Shown: piece by piece, positions 38,429-46,730 of the stretch | Position numbering within the stretch: position 1 is the stretch's first letter | Layout: each line of letters begins with the position of its first letter | The notes under the pieces: generated by a model | Told to the model about the DNA's origin: nothing | Database searches by the model: none | The model's input: only the letters and a program-made list of their open reading frames with translations | Assembly: GCA_018654255.1 (NCBI GenBank) | Contig: JABILX010000009.1 | Location: 123,124-187,123, forward strand | Direction: 5' to 3' | Source: Candidatus Peregrinibacteria bacterium | GTDB lineage: Bacteria; Patescibacteriota; Gracilibacteria; UBA1369; LOWO2-01-FULL-3 | DNA length: 64,000 bases | Made by a program: the position numbers and the translations under genes

Positions 38429-39748
38429 ATGATTGATTCAAAGACAAAAATTGAGATTAATGAGGAATTTGAGAAAGCTCTTACTCTTTTGGATGGGAAT
38501 GTTCAGACGCTTTTTGTTACAGGGAAGGCGGGGACTGGTAAGTCTACTTTGCTTGAATATTTTCGACAGAGAACAAAGAAAAATGTTGCAGTTTTGGCTC
38601 CTACTGGAGTTGCGGCTCTCAATGTGAGTGGTCAGACGATTCATTCTTTTTTTCTTATTCCCCCAAACATTACTCCAGAGAAGGTTCTTGAACACAAACT
38701 TCCGAAGAAACGAATCAAACTTGTTCAGGCGCTGGATATGATTATTATTGATGAGGCTTCGATGCTTCGTGCGGATCTTTTGGATTGTATTGATGTTGCG
38801 TTGAGACACTATCGTGGAGAGGAAAGTTTGCCGTTTGGTGGAGTTCAAATGGTTTTTATTGGAGATCTTTATCAATTACCTCCTGTGGTTGTGGGGGCAT
38901 ATGAGAGAGAGCTTTTCCGGACTCACTATGAAAGTCCTTACTTTTTTTCTGCGAAGTGTTTGGAGGATACGGAGATGGATTTTTTGGAGCTTGAGAAGAT
39001 TTATAGGCAGAAAGATGATGGGTTTATTTCTTTGTTAAATAAAATTCGTGATAATAGTGTGAATATGGATGATTTGAATGTTTTGAATGAACGTCATGAT
39101 CCTTATTTTGATGATGATAATCTTGAGGATTTTATTATTACTCTTACTACTACCAATGTTTCAGCTGACGAAAAAAATGCAAAGGAGCTTTCGAAACTGC
39201 ATGTTGCGAAGGAGTCCTTTTTTGGTGAGGTTGATGGCGACTTTAAGAGGCGGAATTTGCCTACCTTGCTTGAATTGGAACTCAAGGTTGGGGCTCAGGT
39301 GATGCTTTTGTCGAACGATCCGATGGGACGGTGGGTGAATGGAAGTATTGGGAAGATTACTAGGATTGAATTTGATGATGTAATGGGAGAGGATCTTCTA
39401 ATTATTGATCTTAATGGAGGGCGTTCTGTTGAGATTAAAAAGCATACTTGGAATATTCATAAGTATTTTTATAACGATAAAAAAGGGCGGATTGATACGG
39501 AGGTGGTTGGTTCATTTACTCAGTTTCCTGTGAGGCTTGCTTGGGCTGTGACAATTCATAAAAGTCAGGGAAAGACTTTTGAAAATGTGGTGATTGATAT
39601 TGGAAGAGGAACTTTTGCTCATGGGCAGATTTATGTTGCGTTGAGCAGGTGCACTAGTTTTGAAGGAATTATTTTAAAGAAACGAATTGAAAAGAGGCAT
39701 ATTTGGATGGATCAGAAGGTTAATCGTTATTTTGAGCAGAGGCGTTGA
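38429..39748 (+). CDS. Pif1-like superfamily 1 DNA helicase
   Basis: The 439-residue helicase shows Walker A GKAGTGKST (about 32-40), motif Ia LAPTGVAALNVSGQTIHSFF, the Walker B IIDEASMLRADLLD, motif III FIGDLYQLPPV, and C-terminal AVTIHKSQGKTFE and YVALSRCTSFEGI. This set is typical of Pif1/RecD2-type 5'-3' helicases that remove obstacles from DNA. Bacterial Pif1 proteins of this size are often accessory. It lies just outside the tRNA-Lys cassette array. Confidence 0.92.
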   Translation: MIDSKTKIEINEEFEKALTLLDGNVQTLFVTGKAGTGKSTLLEYFRQRTKKNVAVLAPTGVAALNVSGQTIHSFFLIPPNITPEKVLEHKLPKKRIKLVQALDMIIIDEASMLRADLLDCIDVALRHYRGEESLPFGGVQMVFIGDLYQLPPVVVGAYERELFRTHYESPYFFSAKCLEDTEMDFLELEKIYRQKDDGFISLLNKIRDNSVNMDDLNVLNERHDPYFDDDNLEDFIITLTTTNVSADEKNAKELSKLHVAKESFFGEVDGDFKRRNLPTLLELELKVGAQVMLLSNDPMGRWVNGSIGKITRIEFDDVMGEDLLIIDLNGGRSVEIKKHTWNIHKYFYNDKKGRIDTEVVGSFTQFPVRLAWAVTIHKSQGKTFENVVIDIGRGTFAHGQIYVALSRCTSFEGIILKKRIEKRHIWMDQKVNRYFEQRR

Positions 39749-39763
39749 GGTATATGAGGAAAA

Positions 39764-39792
39764 TTTACACTAAAGGTTGAGAATGATAGAAT
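39764..39792 (+). promoter_or_regulatory. Promoter for the two small envelope genes
   Basis: TTTACA (39764-39769), 17-bp spacer, TAGAAT (39787-39792), 22 bp before the ATG at 39815. Promoter and leader resemble those at 36333-36364. Confidence 0.6.
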
Positions 39793-39814
39793 TGTTTTAA
39801 TATAACCTTTTTCT

Positions 39815-40384
39815 ATGAAAAAATATCTACTTTCACTTGGGATTGTTGGGTTGTTTTTGTTGATTGTTCCGAGTGCTTATGCGGCTTTGATTACTTCAGG
39901 TGATGTGTCTGCTGAGATTACTGGTGCGAGTGATACCGTTTCTACCAGAGTTATGATTCTGGTTTTTGCAAATTACTTATTGATTTTGTTGGGGGTTTTG
40001 AATTTGGTTTTTGTTGTCACATATATTGTGAAAATTTTTAAATCAAAGGGTAAGCCCAAGAGTGGTAACAAATATTTTGGAAACTTTTCAATTTTTGTAC
40101 TTGCTCTTATTTTCTTGTTTTTTGGGATTCAGGCTTTCTCTTATTATTTGCTTATTTTGTTGGTGGTTTTGAATCTTGTTTTTATTTTCGTGCATCTTGT
40201 TAAGATTTATAGGGCTGTAGACAATCCAGATAATGGGAATAGATATTCGAGAAGTTTATTGTATTTTGTGTTTGCTTTCATAGTCGTTCTTTTTGGTCTT
40301 TTGATTATTAATCAGACTATGTGTGCTGCTCCTCCTGGAGCTGATTATGATTGTGGCGGATTTAATATTAGGCTTACTTTTTAA
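39815..40384 (+). CDS. Multi-pass membrane protein of unknown function
   Basis: A 189-residue protein with an N-terminal signal-like helix and four further hydrophobic segments arranged as two pairs. The pairs look like an internal duplication: NYLLILLGVLNLVFVVTYIVKIFK and YYLLILLVVLNLVFIFVHLVKIYR share the same pattern, each followed by a short basic loop and another helix. The C-terminus is Cys-containing and probably outside. No family is recognised. Confidence 0.68.
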   Translation: MKKYLLSLGIVGLFLLIVPSAYAALITSGDVSAEITGASDTVSTRVMILVFANYLLILLGVLNLVFVVTYIVKIFKSKGKPKSGNKYFGNFSIFVLALIFLFFGIQAFSYYLLILLVVLNLVFIFVHLVKIYRAVDNPDNGNRYSRSLLYFVFAFIVVLFGLLIINQTMCAAPPGADYDCGGFNIRLTF

Positions 40385-40393
40385 TTTTTTATT

Positions 40394-40693
40394 ATGAAAA
40401 AAACACTATCTATATGTTTCCTGACTATACCTGTTTTTCTTGCAGGTTGTTTTTCAGAGGGTAAAAACATGGATTATCATTTCTCTGATATGACGACTGT
40501 TATGTACGAATGTGATGGAGAAATGTTTTTTGAGGAACGAATAGGAAGTACGGAGCGTTATTGTCAGGGGGATTTAGTCAATGTCAGTTGTCATTTGAGA
40601 ATCAAGGATGATGAGCCTTTGGATTTTTATCATTTAGAGGAGACTGATTGTGAGGATTTGAAGGAGGAACATCCTGAAGTTTTCTTTGATTAA
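40394..40693 (+). CDS. Small lipoprotein
   Basis: A 99-residue protein with a lipoprotein signal (MKKTLSICFLTIPVFLAGC, lipobox LAGC, Cys 19). The mature part of about 80 residues is acidic with four Cys and no recognised domain. The gene starts 9 bp after the upstream membrane protein and is probably in the same transcript. Confidence 0.7.
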   Translation: MKKTLSICFLTIPVFLAGCFSEGKNMDYHFSDMTTVMYECDGEMFFEERIGSTERYCQGDLVNVSCHLRIKDDEPLDFYHLEETDCEDLKEEHPEVFFD

Positions 40694-40735
40694 GATTATC
40701 AAAATTAACATATACCAGAAACAGCTTTGAGTTGA

Positions 40736-41590
40736 TTATTTGGAATTTGAACCTGGTTTTGGGTTCGTAATCGTGCCTCCCCATGGTTTGTGTAATGTAC
40801 AGCTAACGGCCATGGCTCCTCTTAATTCTCCTGGAGTTTTTGCTGGATCTATGTCTGGAGGTTGTAGGAATTTAATGGCGATTTGATTGATTTGACCTTC
40901 GCTTGTAAATCCTACTTCAAGTTCGATTTCTGTAAGATTGTTTTTTAGCATTAGAGTGTCTCCATCGCTTAGCATGTGAGCGCCTATGAAGTCTCCAAGT
41001 GCGATTATTGTGTATCTAAGTTCTTCGCAGTCTGGGTTTGGGCCGTGTAGTCCTCTTAATTGTATGAGTTTTTCGAACGCTTTGAGGGATTCTGTGAGGT
41101 CTTCGGGAATTATTGGTCGACCCAATCCGTCTCTGGGGATTGGATGTTGTTCGTCGTTGTCGATACAAGGAAGTCTGAGAGTGGCTCTGAAGGTGCCGCT
41201 GTCTTCACTACTGTGTTTGACGCCTTTGGCTCTTTTGAATTGCAAATGAATTGCTTTGGTTACGGTGCAGCTTGTTCCGTCTTCGTGTTTAAGCTTTTCA
41301 GTTTTTTTCTTTAGACATAGTTCTGTTACTCCGTCTGCAAGTACAGCGCATTCATCATCACTTAGTGGGATTCCCATTGCTATTAGGTCCTGGTGAAGTT
41401 CGTTGCAGGTTGGGGGATTTGGGTGTACTGCTTTTAATTGTGCTGCTGTAAGAGCAGTCATGCCAGAGATTGTTTTTTCTTCTGGAAGTTGTGGGGGTTT
41501 TGGTTTTTTGTTTTCGGAAAAATCGAAATTAGCACAACCGGTAGCCGTTGCAGCAAGTAGTAACAACGATGGTATTCCAAGTTTGTTCAT
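40736..41590 (-). CDS. Lipoprotein of unknown function
   Basis: A 284-residue protein with a lipobox-like signal (LLLAATATGCANF, Cys 19). The mature part contains two similar halves: LTAAQLKAVHPNPPTCNELHQDLIAMG and LIQLRGLHGPNPDCEELRYTIIALG share the pattern N-P-x-C-x-E-L, then a helix and an L-x-D/L-G-D-x segment. This indicates an internal duplication of about 125 residues. The function is unknown. Confidence 0.7.
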   Translation of the reverse strand: MNKLGIPSLLLLAATATGCANFDFSENKKPKPPQLPEEKTISGMTALTAAQLKAVHPNPPTCNELHQDLIAMGIPLSDDECAVLADGVTELCLKKKTEKLKHEDGTSCTVTKAIHLQFKRAKGVKHSSEDSGTFRATLRLPCIDNDEQHPIPRDGLGRPIIPEDLTESLKAFEKLIQLRGLHGPNPDCEELRYTIIALGDFIGAHMLSDGDTLMLKNNLTEIELEVGFTSEGQINQIAIKFLQPPDIDPAKTPGELRGAMAVSCTLHKPWGGTITNPKPGSNSK

Positions 41591-41611
41591 CTCTTTTGTG
41601 TTTAAGGGACG

Positions 41612-41640
41612 ATACTATCCCTTTTGTGGTGGGATTTCAA
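41612..41640 (-). promoter_or_regulatory. Promoter for the minus-strand lipoprotein
   Basis: Minus strand TTGAAA (41640-41635), 17-bp spacer, TAGTAT (41617-41612), 21 bp before the start at 41590. Confidence 0.55.
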
Positions 41641-41669
41641 GGAGGTTTCGTGTTGTTGGAAGGCTGATA

Positions 41670-41698
41670 TTTTGGAGAGGTGGTTTTTTAAGTGTATA
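41670..41698 (+). promoter_or_regulatory. Promoter for the 175-residue lipoprotein
   Basis: TTGGAG (41670-41675), 17-bp spacer, perfect TATAAT (41693-41698), 39 bp before the ATG at 41738. Confidence 0.55.
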
Positions 41699-41737
41699 AT
41701 TCTGAGCGTTAGCTTTTAAATTTTAAAAACCTTTTCC

Positions 41738-42265
41738 ATGAAAAAACTTTTACTTTTACTTGTTTTGCCAATCTTTCTAGCGGGTTGTATTAATCAACAG
41801 GGGGCTGTTCCTGCGAGTGATGAGCCGGTTGACGATGTTTTTGATATTGAAGTTGATTTGCCGGAGGGAGATATTGATTTCCCAGAAAAAATGACTGAGG
41901 ATGATTTCAAAGATACCTTGGACGCATATAGTGAGCTTTTTGAGGAGCCAGAGGGAGTCATGAGTGTGAGTGGGTCGTGTAATTCGATCGCTGCTCACAG
42001 TGTGTGTATAGACTATATGGGGTCGTATTGGAAGAACGAGGAGTTCAAGAAGTTGAATTGTTCGGGGCCAGATACGGTTTATTCTGAAAATTCTTGTCCT
42101 TATAGCGAAATTGGAGGATGTCAAAATGGTGAGGGGACTATGGTTGAAACTGTTATTTGGATGTATCAGCATGGAGGAGACCCTATTACTGACGAGGTTT
42201 TGCCTCATGCTATAGGTGCGTGCAATGCGGTGTATGGTTCTCAGTGGGTGTTGCCGGAGTTTTAG
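41738..42265 (+). CDS. Acidic lipoprotein
   Basis: A 175-residue protein with a clear lipoprotein signal (MKKLLLLLVLPIFLAGC, Cys 17). A very acidic linker (about 25-65) leads to a small domain with six or more Cys (GSCNSIAAHSVCIDYMG, NCSG, SCPYS, GGCQNG), likely disulfide-bonded outside the cell. No family is recognised. The stop is 7 bp from the end of the convergent metalloprotease-like gene. Confidence 0.7.
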   Translation: MKKLLLLLVLPIFLAGCINQQGAVPASDEPVDDVFDIEVDLPEGDIDFPEKMTEDDFKDTLDAYSELFEEPEGVMSVSGSCNSIAAHSVCIDYMGSYWKNEEFKKLNCSGPDTVYSENSCPYSEIGGCQNGEGTMVETVIWMYQHGGDPITDEVLPHAIGACNAVYGSQWVLPEF

Positions 42266-42272
42266 GAGGTTG

Positions 42273-43349
42273 TTACTTTTCACCAACTTTATATCTTTTC
42301 ACACCTCCTTCTCTTACGTGGATGTAGGCTTGATATCCTTTGGCTTCGTATAGAGTTGTAATTTCATCTAAAAATCTTCTTGAGAAATTGCCACTGGTCA
42401 TTCTTTCTGGGAAGTAATAATAAGCTAATTGAAGCATTATTGACATTTCGCCACGTTGTTCAGGGCGTCCGTTTAATTTTTGTACTATTTCGTCGATACT
42501 GATTGGGATTTCGCTGACTGAGGCTTGCTGAAGCCAATCGTTGAGATAGAGGTTGAGCATTTCGATTTGGTATGCATATGCGGATGCTTCGTCTGTGACT
42601 AAAAACCTAGAAGCCTCTTCTTTTGTTTTTCCTGAGTGAAAATCCACATAAGCTTCGAATTGTTGTTGTGTCATCAAGTTCATTCGACTAGAGGTGTCTT
42701 GTGAGACGTGTCGCAGTTCGTGGTAAAGAACTAACATGTCGACCATGCTGTTTGGATCGAAGTCTGTAGAGATTTGCATGATGCGTTCTAGTGGGCCAAA
42801 CCCTGCACAGAGCCCTGGTGTGTTTTTGCCTTTAATCGAGAACCATGATGGATTTTCTTGTTTTACTCTTTCCTGGCCTTGTGCTGCCATCCTTCGATGA
42901 CTGCGGGGAGCGTTTTTGTTCGGGTTGTCATAGTTTATGCGCATTTGTTCAAATGGCATTTCGAGTTGTTCGCGGAACTCGTCTTTGGGGAGTGTGTTGA
43001 GATAAGGTCTCATAATAGCTTCGAGTCTAACCATAGCTTCTTCGGCTTTTTGGATCGCTTCTTCAGCTAGGGCATCTACGTCTGCTTCAGGTTTTTGTGA
43101 TTTAGGTTTCTCTTGTTTGTCAGGGTTGTCGGTGTCATCGTCTTTGTCGCGTGATCCGACCCAGGCTGCTGTGCCTATAGCTGCAGTTCCTCCGACTGCT
43201 GCTGCTAGACAAGCTAGAACTCTACGACGAGTCCATCTTGTTTCTCCGTTTTGTGGGGGAGTGCCAGAAGCTCGCCCTTGTCTTTCTGGAACTTCAGGGC
43301 TGCTAGGAGCTTCTCTTCTTGCTCGTTTTTCACGGGATTTTCTTCCCAT
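42273..43349 (-). CDS. Exported HExxH putative metalloprotease
   Basis: A 358-residue protein. The basic N-terminal 40 residues lead into TRRRVLACLAAAVGGTAAIG, a twin-Arg signal-like segment, or else a simple membrane anchor. An acidic Lys/Pro/Asp linker follows. In the middle, MLVLYHELRHVSQD (about residues 210-223) contains HELRH, an HExxH zinc site. A third ligand could be one of the downstream Glu residues (TDEASAYAYQIEML fits a Glu in a following helix). Substrate and family are unknown; this is a motif-level inference. A consensus promoter precedes it. Confidence 0.62.
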   Translation of the reverse strand: MGRKSREKRARREAPSSPEVPERQGRASGTPPQNGETRWTRRRVLACLAAAVGGTAAIGTAAWVGSRDKDDDTDNPDKQEKPKSQKPEADVDALAEEAIQKAEEAMVRLEAIMRPYLNTLPKDEFREQLEMPFEQMRINYDNPNKNAPRSHRRMAAQGQERVKQENPSWFSIKGKNTPGLCAGFGPLERIMQISTDFDPNSMVDMLVLYHELRHVSQDTSSRMNLMTQQQFEAYVDFHSGKTKEEASRFLVTDEASAYAYQIEMLNLYLNDWLQQASVSEIPISIDEIVQKLNGRPEQRGEMSIMLQLAYYYFPERMTSGNFSRRFLDEITTLYEAKGYQAYIHVREGGVKRYKVGEK

Positions 43350-43384
43350 GTTGGTTGTTGTTATGAGTAGTACTCAAGATGGCT

Positions 43385-43412
43385 ATTATACTTAATTGGT
43401 GTGATTTGTCAA
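43385..43412 (-). promoter_or_regulatory. Consensus promoter for the putative metalloprotease gene
   Basis: Minus strand perfect TTGACA (43412-43407), 16-bp spacer, perfect TATAAT (43390-43385), 35 bp before the start. Confidence 0.75.
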
Positions 43413-43482
43413 GGCCTTGGGTGTGGATGAGGGTGCTGGAGTGTCCTGAATTTGAGACTGGGCCCTGATTGACCCTGTTCGC

Positions 43483-43512
43483 TTGACAAACGTCCCGGAA
43501 AAGGTGTATTTT
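43483..43512 (+). promoter_or_regulatory. Promoter for the 411-residue secreted protein
   Basis: Perfect TTGACA (43483-43488), 18-bp spacer, TATTTT (43507-43512), 25 bp before the ATG at 43538. Confidence 0.5.
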
Positions 43513-43537
43513 TTTCTCTATTATTAACCTCTGAAAA

Positions 43538-44773
43538 ATGAATATCAGAAAACTACTTACACCTGTTTTGGCTGTCTTTTTATTGTTAACGTTTGCGGTT
43601 TCGGTAGCTTATGCAGGATGGAGCACTTGGGATTATCTTCAAAAACAGAAATTTCAAACTTGTTGGAAAGCTGATTGTTACCAGCTCTTACTTGATAAGA
43701 ATTGGAGCGAATATATGCAATGTTCACAGGGTTGTGCGAGCGAAGCTGATAATTATGATTCGACTTGTTCGACTTGTGAGGACTCAGATAATGGCCTTGA
43801 TTATTATAATTTTGGAACTGTTGTTACGGATACTAAACCAGGAGGTGTTGATGATTATTGTTACACCTTTTCGAATGGGAAAACCTATCTGATGGAGGGG
43901 ACTTGCAAGAATGGTAAATACATTCGACATCAGAAGAATTGTAAGGAACTGGGAATGAAATATGATTGTTTAGAGGGGGCTTGTGTGTATTTTAATAATG
44001 CGCCTGAATTTCAGGGTGGTATAGATGGAACTGACTATGAGATTGATGTGGGGAATGGTAATAATGATTTGACTATTAATGTTGGTGCAACTGATGCCGA
44101 TGGTGATGATTTGACTTTTTATGCAGAGAATTTGCCTGAAGGAGCTTCTTTTGAGAACGGAACTCCTCCTGGAGGACCTTTTCCAGAAGACGTACAATAT
44201 GGAATTTTCGAATGGAATCCTCAATCTGGGCAAGCTGGAGAGTATGAAATCACTTTGTTTGTGACTGATGGAGAGGCGACAATGACTGTTGATATTACTG
44301 TTGATGTTACGGAAGATGTAGAGGAGGATGTTTGTCCTGTTTATGTTTCCTTAGATCCTTCAAATGGAAATACGATTTTAAATGGATGGAATGATCTTCT
44401 TGATTTTACTATTCAATCTGAATGTGAAACTGTGATTGAAAGTATTGGTTTTGAGTTTATTGGGTCTTATATGAAAAAAGATGAAGGTAAGCTTTGGCAT
44501 GTTGATTCTTCTACATACCTTACAGGTATAGGTGGAGGTGTTGGAGATACATCTATTAGTGAGTATTATGGGTCTCAAGATGTGATTCTTTTCCCAGGTG
44601 TTGACAATGAGTTTACTTTAAAGGGGTTATTTAATGGATTGACTCTTCTGGATAACGATGTGATTCAAGTGGAATTATTTTCTTTGATTTTGAAAGATTT
44701 AGATACTGGAGAATATATTATTTGGGAAGAAGGAGATACCTATGTGGAGATCATTCATGCTCTAAGCTATTAA
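43538..44773 (+). CDS. Secreted protein with Ig/cadherin-like domain
   Basis: A 411-residue exported protein with a signal peptide ending near AYA (about residue 27). A Cys-rich N-terminal domain (30-150) has repeated CxxC-like spacing. Residues 150-265 form a cadherin/putative-Ig type beta-sandwich, with DGTDYEIDVG, VGATDADGDDLTFYAENLP and GEYEITLFVTDGEATMTVDI. This is the usual pattern of calcium-linked adhesin modules. The C-terminal 140 residues are beta-rich and unassigned. It is likely on the cell surface; the ligand is unknown. Confidence 0.72.
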   Translation: MNIRKLLTPVLAVFLLLTFAVSVAYAGWSTWDYLQKQKFQTCWKADCYQLLLDKNWSEYMQCSQGCASEADNYDSTCSTCEDSDNGLDYYNFGTVVTDTKPGGVDDYCYTFSNGKTYLMEGTCKNGKYIRHQKNCKELGMKYDCLEGACVYFNNAPEFQGGIDGTDYEIDVGNGNNDLTINVGATDADGDDLTFYAENLPEGASFENGTPPGGPFPEDVQYGIFEWNPQSGQAGEYEITLFVTDGEATMTVDITVDVTEDVEEDVCPVYVSLDPSNGNTILNGWNDLLDFTIQSECETVIESIGFEFIGSYMKKDEGKLWHVDSSTYLTGIGGGVGDTSISEYYGSQDVILFPGVDNEFTLKGLFNGLTLLDNDVIQVELFSLILKDLDTGEYIIWEEGDTYVEIIHALSY

Positions 44774-44889
44774 GTAGGTCAGATCGTCCTATTTTAAATT
44801 CCGTCAACATGACTTGTTGAATCAGCTCTTTTTAATGGCGAGTTTTTTCTATAGAATCTCTTCACTTTATTCCTTAAAAAAACTTAAAA

Positions 44890-45294
44890 ATGGTAGAAGA
44901 CAAAATTTCATTGGCACTCAAAGATATCGCTAAGATTAAGGCTGATTTGAAAGAAGTAAAGAAAGACATGAAATCTGAAGAGAAGCTTGTGACAGATCAA
45001 TATGTGCAGCTCAAATCTGCGTCAAAGGATTTGAAAGCGCAGGTCAAAGAGATGGAGGAGGATCATCTTGGTGAGCTTGCTGATGATGATTTCTACAACA
45101 AATTGCGCGAGTTACGACTCCAGAAGGAAGAAGATCTTGCTTTGGCGAATGAAAAGCTTTTCAAAGCTGTTGCGGAGCTTCCGCAGAAGTATTGCCAGAT
45201 TAAGATGGAGACCGAGGCAGGGTCTGTTAACGTGCAAATTCAGCCTGAGATGAGGGTTTATGTGAATGGGAGGGAGGAGAAGAAGAGGGGGTAA
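44890..45294 (+). CDS. Small coiled-coil protein
   Basis: A 134-residue charged protein whose first 95 residues form a continuous heptad-like coiled coil (KDIAKIKADLKEVKKDMKSE). The C-terminal 35 residues (INVQIQPEMRVYVNG-like strands) could form a short beta hairpin. No family is recognised and no signal peptide is present. Confidence 0.62.
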   Translation: MVEDKISLALKDIAKIKADLKEVKKDMKSEEKLVTDQYVQLKSASKDLKAQVKEMEEDHLGELADDDFYNKLRELRLQKEEDLALANEKLFKAVAELPQKYCQIKMETEAGSVNVQIQPEMRVYVNGREEKKRG

Positions 45295-45308
45295 GTAAGC
45301 AGGGGTTC

Positions 45309-45338
45309 TTGACATGAACTGGTTTGGATTGGTAGAAT
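45309..45338 (+). promoter_or_regulatory. Promoter for the 107-residue unknown
   Basis: Perfect TTGACA (45309-45314), 18-bp spacer, TAGAAT (45333-45338), 28 bp before the ATG at 45367. Confidence 0.62.
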
Positions 45339-45366
45339 CGGCTCCAAACTTTTTAACCAATTTACT

Positions 45367-45690
45367 ATGGGTGTCAATGAACCAGGGGGAGATGATGTTG
45401 TTACAGAAGAGCGAGTTGATCTTGAAGACTGTTCTTTGGAACAAGCTCAGACTTTTTGTGATAAACAATTTGGAAAGGAATGGGGATTTGAAGTCGTGAA
45501 AGTTACAGGTGATTCTCGTGTACCTATTGCTGCGATTTTGCATATTGTTATTCCTGAAGGGGATCATAATATGAATAGGGTTCTTCAAAGAAGTAGTATG
45601 CAAGGGTGGGGTGAGCCTTACGATGAAGGACGTGTTGTTTGTAAATGTCCTGTTCGAAAAGATATCGTGCTTGGGACTTATGAGGGGTAA
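45367..45690 (+). CDS. Small protein of unknown function
   Basis: A 107-residue soluble protein, acidic at the N-terminus, with five Cys (including VVCKCPV near the C-terminus) and no recognisable motif. Its own promoter and a following gene of similar expression context support it as real. An alternative frame over the same region gives a shorter, less plausible product. Confidence 0.55.
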   Translation: MGVNEPGGDDVVTEERVDLEDCSLEQAQTFCDKQFGKEWGFEVVKVTGDSRVPIAAILHIVIPEGDHNMNRVLQRSSMQGWGEPYDEGRVVCKCPVRKDIVLGTYEG

Positions 45691-45749
45691 GGTTGACTTC
45701 TGACCCGTAGCATGTTTGAATAGCCTCCTGTTTTATTAAACAAGATTGT

Positions 45750-46730
45750 ATGGCAATAACATTAAATGAAGCTTTCGATGCTTTGTTAGAGGCTGATGAG
45801 AGGATTGATCAACTTGGAGACGATGAGCTTACCACAGCGTCGTTACAGGTTATTGTTAAAATGAAAATTGAGAAAGCCTTGTCTGATCAAAAACAGATTT
45901 CTGTGAGTATTGATGTTGATGGTGAAGATAGAAAATCTTGTACTTATGAAGAATTAGTTCGGATTTATAATGATAAGAGGAGAGAATTGGCTGGTATAAA
46001 GGCTGAAAAAGGTGAGAATGATTCTGAATATATAGATTTGCTGGCAAAATTTTATAATTTTTTGGAGCAGATACGAAGAAAGGAAGGGCTGCCTTTGGTC
46101 TTAGGTGATCGTGTCGAAAAAATAATTAGTACTTTGGTAAAGGCTCGTATAAGTAGGGTGATTTCTGAATCTGAGCCAATACCTGAATCGAAAGATGGGT
46201 TTCCTCAAGGTGTTGATAGGCTGGATGATCCTGAGTTTTTGAGGACACAATTCGTAATGGTTGGTCCTGGTTTTATCGTGAGAGGAGATCATGCTGGTGG
46301 AGCTGCTGATAGACACGTGTTTGATGTTGGTGGGCAGCAAATGGTTGTTCCGAGAGATTCTGAAGCTGCTATGAATCTTGGTATGTCTCCTGAGAATGCA
46401 GCTTTTTTCAATAATCCTTTGAAGGGAAAGCAGGTTTTTGGTTTGGGGGAAGGAGATGAAGAAATTCCTGATCTTTTTGGTGGGCCTCCAAGGCGTTTGC
46501 CAAAATTAAAACCTGAAATGTTTCCTGATGTTGAGGAGGGGAGTGTTATAGCTGAGGGAAAGATGCAGTTTGTGATGGGAGGTATTGCTCCTGAACTTGG
46601 TGGTGATTGTGAGGTTTTGATAGGAGATGATGGAAAGGTCTATGCTGACAATAATCTGTTTAGAGGAAGTCACGATGAAAGAGTCCGTCTGATCAAAGAT
46701 GGGGATGGGCTTAAGGTTGAGAAGGTTTAA
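45750..46730 (+). CDS. Soluble protein of unknown function
   Basis: A 326-residue protein. The N-terminal 150 residues are helical; the C-terminal half is Gly-rich with repeated GG and beta-turn patterns (VGGQQMVVPRDSEAAMNLGM; FVMGGIAPELGGDCEVLIGDD). I recognise no domain. The stop overlaps the end of the convergent giant gene by 4 bp. Confidence 0.62.
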   Translation: MAITLNEAFDALLEADERIDQLGDDELTTASLQVIVKMKIEKALSDQKQISVSIDVDGEDRKSCTYEELVRIYNDKRRELAGIKAEKGENDSEYIDLLAKFYNFLEQIRRKEGLPLVLGDRVEKIISTLVKARISRVISESEPIPESKDGFPQGVDRLDDPEFLRTQFVMVGPGFIVRGDHAGGAADRHVFDVGGQQMVVPRDSEAAMNLGMSPENAAFFNNPLKGKQVFGLGEGDEEIPDLFGGPPRRLPKLKPEMFPDVEEGSVIAEGKMQFVMGGIAPELGGDCEVLIGDDGKVYADNNLFRGSHDERVRLIKDGDGLKVEKV

